5,124 nt of DNA, taken from positions 1 to 5,124 of the forward strand of contig CAJCHQ010000858.1 in assembly GCA_903970295.1 (NCBI GenBank), given 5' to 3'. The notes beneath the pieces are model-generated. The model had not been told where the DNA came from, made no database searches, and worked only from the letters and a program-made list of their open reading frames with translations. Below, piece by piece: positions 1 through 4,803 of this stretch. The position numbers were made by a program, and so were the translations under genes. This DNA comes from Bryobacterales bacterium. Lineage in GTDB: Bacteria > Cyanobacteriota > Vampirovibrionia > Obscuribacterales > Obscuribacteraceae. Numbering within the stretch: position 1 is the first letter of the stretch; each line of letters starts with the position of its first letter.

Positions 1-896
1 TGCAGCGGCCGCAGATGTCTGTCCAGTCCCGCCAGCCCCGATGGAGACGACCCCAAAATTTGGTGCTGCACTAGATCCTGTGAAGTTACCGAATGCGGTA
101 TTTGCGGCCTGACTTTTGAGACTGCTCAGCGTCAACGTTCCGCTGGTTGTGACGGGTGAGCCTGTGACGTTGAAGACTCCGGTGCTGTCGGTAAGTCCAA
201 CAGAGGTGACAGTGCCTCCACCAGATGCTGCAATTGTGATCTTACCGGCGGCATCCGTGATCGTAATGCCTGAACCCTGCGTGAGCGTAGAAAGAGTGAA
301 TCCGGAGCCGTTGCCAATAAGGAGCGAGCCGTTAGCGGCTGAGCCAGCATTGATACCAGTGCCACCACTAGCAGCGCCTAGGGTGTTGATAAGGTTAATG
401 AGGAGAATGCTCCAGTATTAGCAGTAGTGGCACCTATAGCGCCGGGTGAACCCCAGTTGGGCGAGGAGCGAAACAATTCCACGAAGGCGGTGATACTCGC
501 TCGGTAGACAAGGGCTACCCACTGAGAGGTGCTGCTTAAAACGATATTGCCACCGTCAGCAGTATAAATCTGGCCTGCACCACCAGCATTATTGGCGATT
601 GTGATCACGTGACTGCTGTTGACGATGCGCAGATACAGCACCTGCCCGTCCCTGAGATTAGTCGCTTGAATGGTATCAAGTGTGTCTGACGGCAGGCTAT
701 TTGTGTCGATCGGGCATAGGCAGTTATCGTTACCGGGCGTGAAGGTGTTGCTCATAATGGTGGCGGTAGCAGCTTCGCCAGTAGCGCCTAACATTTCCAT
801 GTTGATTGCAAGCATGGTATTGAGATAGGTCTGAAGATCAGACTGCAATCGGGCAGAATTGCCCGGATAGCCTACTACTGGAATCGGTGTTGTCAT
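1..896 (-). pseudogene. Phage/prophage tail-fibre-like protein, frameshifted and running off the window
   Basis: The first 172 codons (896 to 378) begin MTTPIPVVGYPGN and end GAIGATTANTGAFSSL then STP and a TAG stop. From 378 down to base 1 the adjacent frame is open without a stop and reads on as GAASGGTGINAGSAANGS, then TVTSVGL, SPVTTSGTLTLS, SQAANTAFGNF, APNFG and IGAGGTGQTSAA. These glycine/serine/threonine-rich phrases are typical of phage and prophage tail fibres (general family knowledge), which bind the host surface at the tip of the tail. Adding one C to the CCC at 381-383 rejoins the frames as STP-L-GAASGG, so a one-base loss in a C run explains the break. The repaired product would exceed 299 aa and is incomplete here. 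The start at 896 has GAGG about 10 nt upstream. A second copy of the N-terminus lies at 2648-2794. The break may be a real mutation or a sequencing error; the family call is fairly firm. Confidence 0.8.
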
Positions 897-915
897 TCTA
901 GACTTGCCTCACTGT

Positions 916-945
916 TTGACCCTGCGTCAACTTTAACTGAGTTAA
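916..945. promoter_or_regulatory. Twin perfect palindromes upstream of the fibre gene
   Basis: TTGAC-CCTGC-GTCAA (916-930) and TTAACT-G-AGTTAA (933-945) are both perfect inverted repeats separated by two bases. They lie 20-50 bp upstream of the fibre start at 896. The position suggests operator sites for dimeric regulators or RNA hairpins in the leader. A weak promoter-like pair, TTGAGC and TTAAAG with 17 bp between, overlaps them on the minus strand. The symmetry is seen directly; the function is inferred. Confidence 0.45.
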
Positions 946-1028
946 GGGACTGCGCTCAAACTGCTGTCGTTTCTGCAATGTGAATGCAACGGTTCTACGG
1001 TGGGATGCGTATTTGTACGCTGGAATTG

Positions 1029-1038
1029 ATGACGTCAT
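1029..1038. promoter_or_regulatory. ATGACGTCAT palindrome conserved in both block copies
   Basis: The perfect 10-bp palindrome ATGACGTCAT sits inside TTGATGACGTCATGTCAA (1026-1043). The same 18 bases occur at 3627-3644 in the second copy, although the flanks have diverged. Conservation together with symmetry suggests a protein-binding site. Which gene it would control is unclear. Confidence 0.35.
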
Positions 1039-1090
1039 GTCAAACTGACCTACTGAGAAGAGTAAAGAAAACGGGTTAAAGCGAGTTAGT

Positions 1091-1110
1091 ACGGTAGTAA
1101 TTACTACCGT
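1091..1110. repeat. Perfect 20-bp palindrome, present only in copy 1
   Basis: ACGGTAGTAATTACTACCGT is its own reverse complement over all 20 bases. It falls in the one part of the repeat block where the two copies do not align (copy 2 near 3672-3705 has unrelated sequence). It is gene-free and could be a symmetric operator, a recombination scar or a small insertion. Confidence 0.6.
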
Positions 1111-1172
1111 CATAGATTCATGGAGCGCTCGCATGTGGCGGACGCTGATTAGATGCTATGCACGAAAACCGG

Positions 1173-1225
1173 GATACCGAGGCAGTCCTCAAACTGCTAG
1201 AGGCGAAACACATATTCTCGGTATC
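1173..1225. other. Conserved two-part hairpin, copy 1
   Basis: GATACCGAG (1173-1181) pairs perfectly with CTCGGTATC (1217-1225). Directly inside the outer arm, GCAGT (1182-1186) pairs with ACTGC (1193-1197) around the loop CCTCAA. Both stems are unchanged in copy 2 (3759-3810), while the single-stranded part between ACTGC and CTCGG has changed and lost a base. The loop CCTC could also pair with GAGG at 1200-1203, but that pairing is not kept in copy 2. This may be an RNA structure or a DNA cruciform. Confidence 0.5.
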
Positions 1226-1300
1226 GAGCCAGACCGTCTAAATCTAATAAAAAAATGAGCAGCTCTGTGAGCGATTCGCTTTTTGACTTGTTTTAAAGGA

Positions 1301-1425
1301 GTGGTACTTCCGGGAAGGTGGCACAGATTGAAACCGTTCTTTCGATCTGTTCTACGGAGCGCACATCGATCAAAGAACATTGCTCGATGCAAGAATTTGG
1401 GGACACCTAGTTTACAAAGTACCAC
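1301..1425. other. Nested inverted repeats forming a long potential stem, copy 1
   Basis: The outer arms GTGGTACTT (1301-1309) and AAGTACCAC (1417-1425) are perfect complements. Inside them GTTCTTTCGATC (1336-1347) pairs with GATCAAAGAAC (1368-1378) with one bulged C. In copy 2 the inner stem persists (3920-3931 with 3951-3961): its one altered pair is a G-U wobble if the plus strand is transcribed. The outer arms there have one mismatch. This suggests a folded RNA of about 125 nt, but no promoter or terminator was identified. Confidence 0.35.
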
Positions 1426-1564
1426 CGGACACATCGGGTCGCAAGTGGGCAATTATTTCTGTCATCGAAAAAGAAATGGCGACACTGTGATTCGGCAATT
1501 ATGAATATGGTTGCTTTTGCATGGTTAATGGGAGACTATTATTTCCAGCAGTAGGAATTTGAAA

Positions 1565-1870
1565 TTAATCAATCTTGTGAGATTTTATCTTCAAAACAGA
1601 AGAAGAACGCTTCTGACTTTTTTGCCAGATCGACTCTGCGGTCTCTAAAATTTTTGAGCCAGTGGTATCGAGTGCTGCTCCGATGCGCACTAAGTTCCAG
1701 ACTGATATGTTACGGGTGCCTTGTTCGAGATCGCCAATGTATGAGCGATGCATGCCACTGAGAACCCCGAGTTTATTTTGACTAATTCCTTTGATTTCCC
1801 GAAGCTTGCGGATCGTGTTACCTAGCGCTTGATTAAGCTTCTCTTTGGATGGTAGACGTTGTATTCCCAT
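1565..1870 (-). CDS. XRE-family helix-turn-helix transcriptional regulator
   Basis: This 101-aa protein has a single XRE/Cro-C1 DNA-binding domain, roughly residues 16-67. It begins LGNTIRKLREIKG, followed by the helix-turn-helix ISQNKLGVLSG (29-39) and the recognition helix MHRSYIGDLEQG (40-51), then TRNISVWNLVRIGAAL. The layout and the HRSYI..LEQGTRN phrase resemble small controller proteins of restriction-modification systems and phage-type repressors (family knowledge), but no restriction or methylase gene is present here. The tail from 85 to 101 is basic and serine-rich. The ATG at 1870 has a strong GAGGG 7 nt upstream. The gene is intact and is followed by the structured block and then the fibre gene on the same strand. 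A second copy at 4147-4341 is broken and part-inverted. The targets are unknown; autoregulation through 1953-1978 is possible. Confidence 0.88.
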   Translation of the reverse strand: MGIQRLPSKEKLNQALGNTIRKLREIKGISQNKLGVLSGMHRSYIGDLEQGTRNISVWNLVRIGAALDTTGSKILETAESIWQKSQKRSSSVLKIKSHKID

Positions 1871-1952
1871 GATTTAGCCCTCGGCTGAGACGCCAGTTCT
1901 GACCAAGAGCGTTGTTTTCTCGCGAATTTCAACGCCTATATCTCCATCTATT

Positions 1953-1978
1953 TGTCACCTCATGAATGTATCGTGACA
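1953..1978. promoter_or_regulatory. TGTCAC-N14-GTGACA inverted repeat, candidate operator
   Basis: TGTCAC (1953-1958) and GTGACA (1973-1978) are perfect inverted half-sites. Their centres are 20 bp apart, about two helical turns, as expected for a dimeric HTH protein. The repeat is centred about 95 bp upstream of the regulator start, so autoregulation is plausible. Only the symmetry is seen directly. Confidence 0.3.
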
Positions 1979-2078
1979 GGCAGAAGTATTGTTCCGATGT
2001 GCCGCATTGTCAAGATCGCCTGCTTTCTTTTTATGACATCAATAAATGCCCGTAATTTCGAGGTAAATCTGTTTCATC

Positions 2079-2096
2079 CTCTATCTCTATCTCTAT
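2079..2096. repeat. Short tandem repeat (CTCTAT)x3
   Basis: There are three exact tandem copies of CTCTAT, lying in non-coding DNA about 45 bp before the start of the relic at 2142. The tract could change length by slippage; with only three units this may be chance. Confidence 0.6.
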
Positions 2097-2141
2097 TCCC
2101 ATTACCAGCGCTTGAATCAAGTTTCATGCGAAGAAGCCACA

Positions 2142-2639
2142 ATGAGCACAAGCAACGGATCATCAGCTGGCGCTCCATAATCGAAATATTTCAAGTAAAT
2201 TCGGGTACCGTATATGGTATCAAGCAAAAAACGGCCCCGAAGGTCGTTCATGCACACAGAATGCAAATATTCAGAGGAACCAGTCCAGAGAACATTCGAG
2301 AAGCTTGTAATCCAACTTCAGCACATGGTCAGTGACGATCACGGACAGATCGAAACCTGCATAAGAACGTTGTTCGGCCAAGCTAAGGTGAGAAGAATCG
2401 GACAGCGCTAGAGGCGCAACAAGCTTGTTCCGGTTGCTCAACTCAAGTTACCGGTCGACAAGCAGTCGCATGGTGTGCGGAAACAGCTCGCCGAAGAAGT
2501 GCTTGCAAAGTCTTTCAATCAATCAGTGTTACGTCTGGCTGATACATCTGGTGCTAACGTAGCAAAGCTTCAGGCCGAACAGCTGACGGCTAAGCTGTCC
2601 GAAGATTTCGGAACATTTTACGAACAACAGAACCGATGA
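2142..2639 (+). pseudogene. Unrecognised gene relic with three in-frame stops
   Basis: One frame reads ATG AGC ACA AGC (MSTSNGSSAGAP) from 2142 to a TGA at 2637-2639, interrupted by TAA at 2178, TAA at 2196 and TAG at 2409. Total length would be 165 codons. The last part is clearly protein-like, with a helical, charged C-terminus containing RKQLAEEVLAKSF, LRLADTSGANVAKLQAEQL and DFGTFYEQQNR. The middle part (from ATG 2214) reads VQRTFEKLVIQLQHM and GQIETCIRTLFGQAKV. The upstream AAGAAG is only a weak ribosome binding site. Each stop is one C-to-T change from a glutamine codon (CAA, CAA, CAG), which fits point-mutational decay, although other source codons are possible. No family is recognised. 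Its end overlaps the truncated fibre fragment, so the junction may mark an insertion or recombination point. Confidence 0.5.
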
Positions 2640-2794
2640 AGCTGAACGTTGCTAATAGTTGCGGTGGCTGCTTCGCCAGTTGCGCCCAACATTTCCATGT
2701 TGATGGCGAGCCTGGTGTTGAGATAAGTCATGATGTCGGATTGCAGCCGGCTGCCGTTGCCTGGATAACCGACTACTGGTATTGGTGTTGTCAT
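2618..2794 (-). pseudogene. Truncated second copy of the tail-fibre N-terminus
   Basis: From ATG at 2792-2794 the frame reads MTTPIPVVGYPGNGSRLQSD, then TYLNTRLAINMEMLGATGEA and ATI. It matches the first 47 residues of the fibre gene at 896 at 42 positions (seen directly). About 21 of the codons differ silently and only five change the residue, the pattern of two genes that diverged under selection for protein function. Similarity ends at about 2648, after ATI-SN, one residue out of register with the ATIMSN of the long copy. The frame then runs through unrelated residues to a TAA at 2618, 58 aa in all. The C-terminal fibre body is missing. The start lies 106 bp downstream of the stop of the 132-aa gene on the same strand. 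This is a remnant or a donor segment, not a working fibre. Confidence 0.85.
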
Positions 2795-2854
2795 CGGTTT
2801 TCACCATTTTCTATCGAAAGCGCCATGCCATGCCCGATACGAAAAGCATAGTGA

Positions 2855-2864
2855 CCAGCGCTGG
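2855..2864. promoter_or_regulatory. CCAGCGCTGG palindrome between the 132-aa gene and the fibre fragment
   Basis: This perfect 10-bp palindrome extends to GTG...CAC outside it if one A (2854) is bulged. It sits in the 106-bp gap between the gene ending at 2901 and the fibre start at 2794. No T-run follows on either strand, so it is not a convincing terminator; an operator is possible. Confidence 0.25.
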
Positions 2865-2900
2865 CACTGCATCTAGTGTTGGCAAGTAAGTTCACATTCA

Positions 2901-3299
2901 TCAATCAATTCCTCGCTCTTTATCTGGAAAAATCTCCTTGTCACCGCAAAAGAATCGATACCGAATTTCTTCATTCTTTGTGTCGTACCACAGTTCGGTC
3001 CGAATCGGGTCGCCAGCGGTTTTCTTGCGTGACATACCGATCCTTCTCCAATGCCGACGTGGACGCCCTCCAGGCTTCTTGTTCTCGATCTCCTTTTGGC
3101 CGGACTCCGCCGGACCGTTCGCAGCGATTTCAGCCTCGGGCAACAAGTCGCCAAAATTTTCGTAACGACCGCCCTCCAGCTCCTTGCTAATTGTGATCAT
3201 TTGGTCCATCCATATACCCATATCGACTGCATCATTGCTACCCGTCGAACTGACGTAGACAGGAAGGACTGGCTCGCTTTCATCCGATTTAGTTCTCAT
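2901..3299 (-). CDS. Hypothetical protein, 132 aa
   Basis: I do not recognise a family. The chosen ATG at 3299 has GAGG 7 nt upstream (CGAGGATATCT-ATG). The same frame is open to about 3380 and has a TTG at 3365, but no ribosome binding site there. The N-terminal half is acidic and mixed (DESEPVLPVYVSS, then DMGIWMDQMITISKELEGG and DLLPEAEIAANG). Residues 69-93 form a very basic stretch (KEIENKKPGGRPRRHWRRIG, then RKK). The C-terminal part (98-127) looks like beta strands (PIRTELWYDTKNEEIRYRFF, then CGDKEIF). No signal peptide or membrane segment is visible, so it is probably cytoplasmic, and the basic patch could contact nucleic acid (inference). It lies upstream of the fibre fragment on the same strand and has no counterpart between fibre and repeat block in copy 1. 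It is intact and likely real. Confidence 0.6.
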   Translation of the reverse strand: MRTKSDESEPVLPVYVSSTGSNDAVDMGIWMDQMITISKELEGGRYENFGDLLPEAEIAANGPAESGQKEIENKKPGGRPRRHWRRIGMSRKKTAGDPIRTELWYDTKNEEIRYRFFCGDKEIFPDKERGID

Positions 3300-3579
3300 A
3301 GATATCCTCGAAACAGTGGTTGTTGCGTTGTTGCTGCGCAGTTCAGTGAGTTGTCCGTCACGCAAGTTCGATGTAGCTATTTACTGTGTCGGGAGTTCCG
3401 CTCTGAACGTCTATTTCTTACCAGCAGGCATTATTATTTCCGTTCCCCGGATCACCCGATTTTGTAGTGGCACAATTTGGTGGTTGCTCACACTAGAGGT
3501 ACAGAAGCTTGTTAGCCCGTGCCGCAAGCGGTCCCCTTTTTGATAAAGCTCAAGAGCTGCTCTCCAAAAGTTTGAATAT
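3300..3579. other. Gene-free upstream region of the 132-aa gene
   Basis: I see no convincing gene here. Plus-strand open stretches through 3316-3543 lack a ribosome binding site and run antisense to, or beyond, the likely real gene. CCGCAAGCGG followed by TCCCCTTTTT (about 3521-3541) is a weak terminator-like sequence with only a 4-bp stem. The promoter for the 132-aa gene should lie here but cannot be assigned. Confidence 0.4.
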
Positions 3580-3758
3580 CAGAAACGGTTCGACTCTAGG
3601 GGAGGATGCATATCCATAAGCTGGAATTGATGACGTCATGTCAATTGACCTACTGAGAGGAGTAAAGACAAAGTCGACCGCGCAAGCTCGTATGCCGGAC
3701 AAGCTTCATGGTGCGCTCGATTGTTGCGGACGCTAACGATGCTCTGCACAAAAGCCGG

Positions 3759-3810
3759 GATACCGAGGCAGTCCTCAAACTGCTAGAGCGGAATACATAT
3801 TCTCGGTATC
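3759..3810. other. Conserved two-part hairpin, copy 2
   Basis: GATACCGAG (3759-3767) pairs with CTCGGTATC (3802-3810), and the inner GCAGT/ACTGC stem with CCTCAA loop is also identical to copy 1. The connecting segment differs (AGAGCGGAATACA here), so the paired bases are better kept than the unpaired ones. Confidence 0.5.
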
Positions 3811-3884
3811 GAGCCAGACCGCTTCTATCTAGTAAAATTGAGCAGCTCTGTGAGCGATGCGCTTTTTGACTTGTTTTAAAAGGA

Positions 3885-4008
3885 GTCGTACTTCCGGGAA
3901 GGTGGCACAGATTGAAACCGTTCTTTCGATCTGTTCTAATGAGCGACATCGATTAAAGAACATTGCTCGGTGCAAGCAAATTCGGGACACCTAATTCAAA
4001 AGTACCAC
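3885..4008. other. Nested inverted repeats forming a long potential stem, copy 2
   Basis: The outer arms GTCGTACTT (3885-3893) and AAGTACCAC (4000-4008) have one mismatch. The inner arms GTTCTTTCGATC (3920-3931) and GATTAAAGAAC (3951-3961) still pair, with one G-U wobble if the plus strand is transcribed. The spacing is almost the same as in copy 1. Confidence 0.3.
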
Positions 4009-4146
4009 CGCATAGGTCGTCCCGCAAGTGGTCAATTATTTTTGTCATCAGAAAGGAACCGCGACACTAGGATTCGGCAATAATGAATATGGTTGCTTTT
4101 GCCTGGTTAATGAATGACTATTATTTCAGGCAGTAGGAATTTGAAA

Positions 4147-4259
4147 TTAATCAATGTTGTGAGATTTTATCTTCAAACAGAAGAAGAACGCTTCTGAGTT
4201 TATTTGCCAGATCGACTCTGCGGTTTCTAGAACTCTTGAGCCGGTTGTCTCAAGAGCCG
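4147..4259 (-). pseudogene. C-terminal remnant of a second XRE regulator gene
   Basis: The minus strand encodes AALETTGSRVLETAESIWQ, matching AALDTTGSKILETAESIWQ of the intact regulator with only conservative changes (D/E, K/R, I/V). Two compensating one-base indels then alter residues to NSEAFFFCL before KIKSHNID and the TAA at the same place as in the intact gene. Upstream of about 4259 the homology on this strand stops. The open frame does continue to an ATG at 4335, but that part is antisense to the inverted DNA-binding segment (4290-4341) and is therefore spurious. Without the helix-turn-helix this copy cannot bind DNA as a regulator. Confidence 0.8.
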
Positions 4260-4289
4260 CGAGTGTAATTGGCCGGTCCCGTCTCCGTC

Positions 4290-4341
4290 CTCGAACAAGG
4301 TACCGCAACATATCAGCCTGGAACTTAATTCGCATCGGAGC
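4290..4341 (+). pseudogene. Inverted DNA-binding-segment fragment of the second XRE gene
   Basis: Bases 4290-4341 read on the plus strand match the reverse complement of 1677-1729, about 47 of 53 positions with one missing C. They encode LEQGT then, after that missing base, RNISAWNLIRIGA, against LEQGTRNISVWNLVRIGA in the intact protein. The rest of the gene, the C-terminal part at 4147-4259, lies on the opposite strand about 30 bp away. This is direct evidence of an inversion inside the gene. The N-terminal half, including most of the helix-turn-helix, is missing. ATTGGC at 4268-4273 may be a last trace of the YIGD codons. Changes V/A and V/I are conservative, so this copy was probably functional before the inversion. 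Confidence 0.75.
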
Positions 4342-4803
4342 GCGCGCGGAAATTCTGAGTTGCTGCGAGCATAATGTCCCCCACGGTCATACGCTGCAGC
4401 TGTCTGAAACTGGCACCTAGAACCATCTAGAGAAGGTCCGCTTGCATTTGCTATTCTACCCTGGGCCGCGAAAGGGTTTCTTGCGTTGGGGCACCACGGC
4501 TTTTGCGTGACACTGGGCTCCTTTTGCAATTATTGGTGGCGATTTCTGGCGATTTTGGTTTTGGTTGAGAGGCGAATAGTTACTCAAATGACATCGTGGC
4601 GTCGAGCCAGATCTATTGCTTCGCTTATTCAGTATCAAGCATGCACCAAGCCTCGAGCCTCGAGGGGCGATGGACCCGTTCGGGTGTTTTGCGGTGAGCC
4701 AGCAGTAAGCGCATGGAACCGTCAGCGGGAACACTCAGTGAGCCTAAGCGTAGTGCGGCAAGCTCAATGCCGAGGCTTCCCGCATGGCAAGACAACTGAC
4801 AGG
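4342..4803. other. Gene-free stretch right of the broken regulator
   Basis: Long open frames exist on both strands (for example + from 4486 and - up to 4734), but none has a ribosome binding site, family resemblance or natural residue make-up, and they overlap each other and the true gene at 4804. A 33-aa minus-strand frame at about 4329-4430 (MVLGASFRQLQRMTVGDIML...) is too short to call. The direct repeat TGGCGATTT (4537-4545, 4547-4555) followed by two TTTTGG units, and the doubled CCTCGAG (4651-4664), are minor local repeats. This may be remnant DNA from a lost gene. Confidence 0.4.

Larger units (their letters stand above)
1119..1554 (+). pseudogene. Possible decayed plus-strand gene, copy 1
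   Basis: Several coding-like stretches on the plus strand line up with the better preserved frame at 3708-4136, but here they are spread over different frames. They include DTEAVLKLLEAKHIF (from about 1173), FKGVVLPGRWHRLKPFFRSVL (about 1290-1353), IDQRTLLDARIWGHL with KVPP and RKWAIISVIEKE (about 1366-1480), and MNMVAFAWLM (1501) ending at TAG 1552-1554. If this was one gene of about 140 codons, it converged on the XRE gene and ended 10 bp from that gene's stop. No known family is recognised. The alternative is non-coding structured DNA with chance open stretches, which is about equally likely. Confidence 0.25.
984..1676. repeat. Structured spacer block, copy 1 (direct repeat of 3580-4259)
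   Basis: From about AACGGTTC at 988 this stretch aligns collinearly with the block starting at 3584. It runs through the hairpin region and into the 3' part of the XRE gene. Similarity is high over long runs (for example 1170-1235, 1258-1350 and 1501-1570) but is broken by many one- to three-base indels, so no single reading frame survives in both copies. A looser match continues leftward to GCTCAAACTGCT near 952. The block is probably an old tandem duplication, not a mobile element: I see no terminal inverted repeats or target-site duplications. Confidence 0.85.
1871..2141. other. Gene-free upstream region of the XRE gene
   Basis: I see no convincing gene here. The plus-strand frame starting at 1952 runs on past this region, but it has no ribosome binding site, an irregular residue make-up, and competes with the more protein-like frame from 2142. 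The region holds the presumed promoter of the regulator, the inverted repeat at 1953-1978 and the short tandem repeat at 2079-2096. No clear -10/-35 pair could be assigned. Confidence 0.5.
3708..4136 (+). pseudogene. Possible decayed plus-strand gene, copy 2
   Basis: One frame of 143 codons, with stops at TGA 3867, TAA 3954 and TAG 4068, ends at TAG 4134-4136, 10 bp before the stop of the convergent XRE remnant. Its first segment (3708-3869) is a 53-aa open frame beginning MVRSIVADANDALHKSRDTE and continuing AVLKLLERNTYSRYR to KIEQLCERCAF. Later segments include LKGVVLPGRWHRLKPFF, SRKWSIIFVIRKE and MNMVAFAWLMNDYYF. Parts match copy 1, where indels scatter them over several frames. Three stops in 143 codons is fewer than chance would give on average but not conclusive. 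There is no good ribosome binding site before 3708 and no family is recognised. It may be a gene relic or structured non-coding DNA. Confidence 0.27.
3580..4259. repeat. Structured spacer block, copy 2 (direct repeat of 984-1676)
   Basis: This is collinear with copy 1 from AACGGTTC (3584) through the conserved ATGACGTCAT (3630-3639), the two hairpin regions and the XRE gene 3' end, stopping at about 4259. It differs by scattered substitutions and short indels and lacks the 20-bp palindrome of copy 1. Its left edge lies in DNA that is only weakly similar to the fibre-proximal part of copy 1. The collinear order supports duplication of a larger fibre-spacer-regulator unit, followed by separate rearrangement. 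Confidence 0.85.

Noticed and set aside
132..368. Minus-strand 78-aa frame after the fibre stop
   Set aside because: It is the out-of-frame continuation of the broken frame; the adjacent frame carries the fibre motifs.
378..383. Programmed ribosomal frameshift in the fibre gene
   Set aside because: There is no X-XXY-YYZ slippery heptamer and no clear downstream stimulator; a lost C explains the break more simply.
116..421. Plus-strand 101-aa open frame opposite the fibre gene
   Set aside because: It is an antisense shadow of the fibre coding sequence with a low-complexity V/P/A-rich make-up and no ribosome binding site.
1268..1285. AGCG-ATT-CGCT followed by TTTT as a terminator (also at 3853-3867)
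   Set aside because: A 4-bp stem is too short to terminate transcription; it is conserved, but only as part of the block.
984..1676. Repeat block as an insertion sequence
   Set aside because: There are no terminal inverted repeats, target-site duplications or transposase motifs, and homology extends into the regulator gene, as in a simple duplication.
1952..2335. Plus-strand 127-aa open frame
   Set aside because: It has no ribosome binding site and an irregular composition, and it overlaps the more protein-like frame from 2142 in another register.
2142..2639. Stop-codon reassignment (TAA/TAG read as glutamine)
   Set aside because: Intact genes in the window end at TAA (1565) and TAG (4804), so point-mutational decay is simpler.
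3051..3467. Plus-strand 138-aa and overlapping open frames
   Set aside because: They are antisense to the better supported 132-aa gene, with no start signals.
4602..4611. TCGAGCCAGA, also at 1224 and 3809
   Set aside because: The third copy lacks any extended flanking similarity; a 10-mer match is probably chance.
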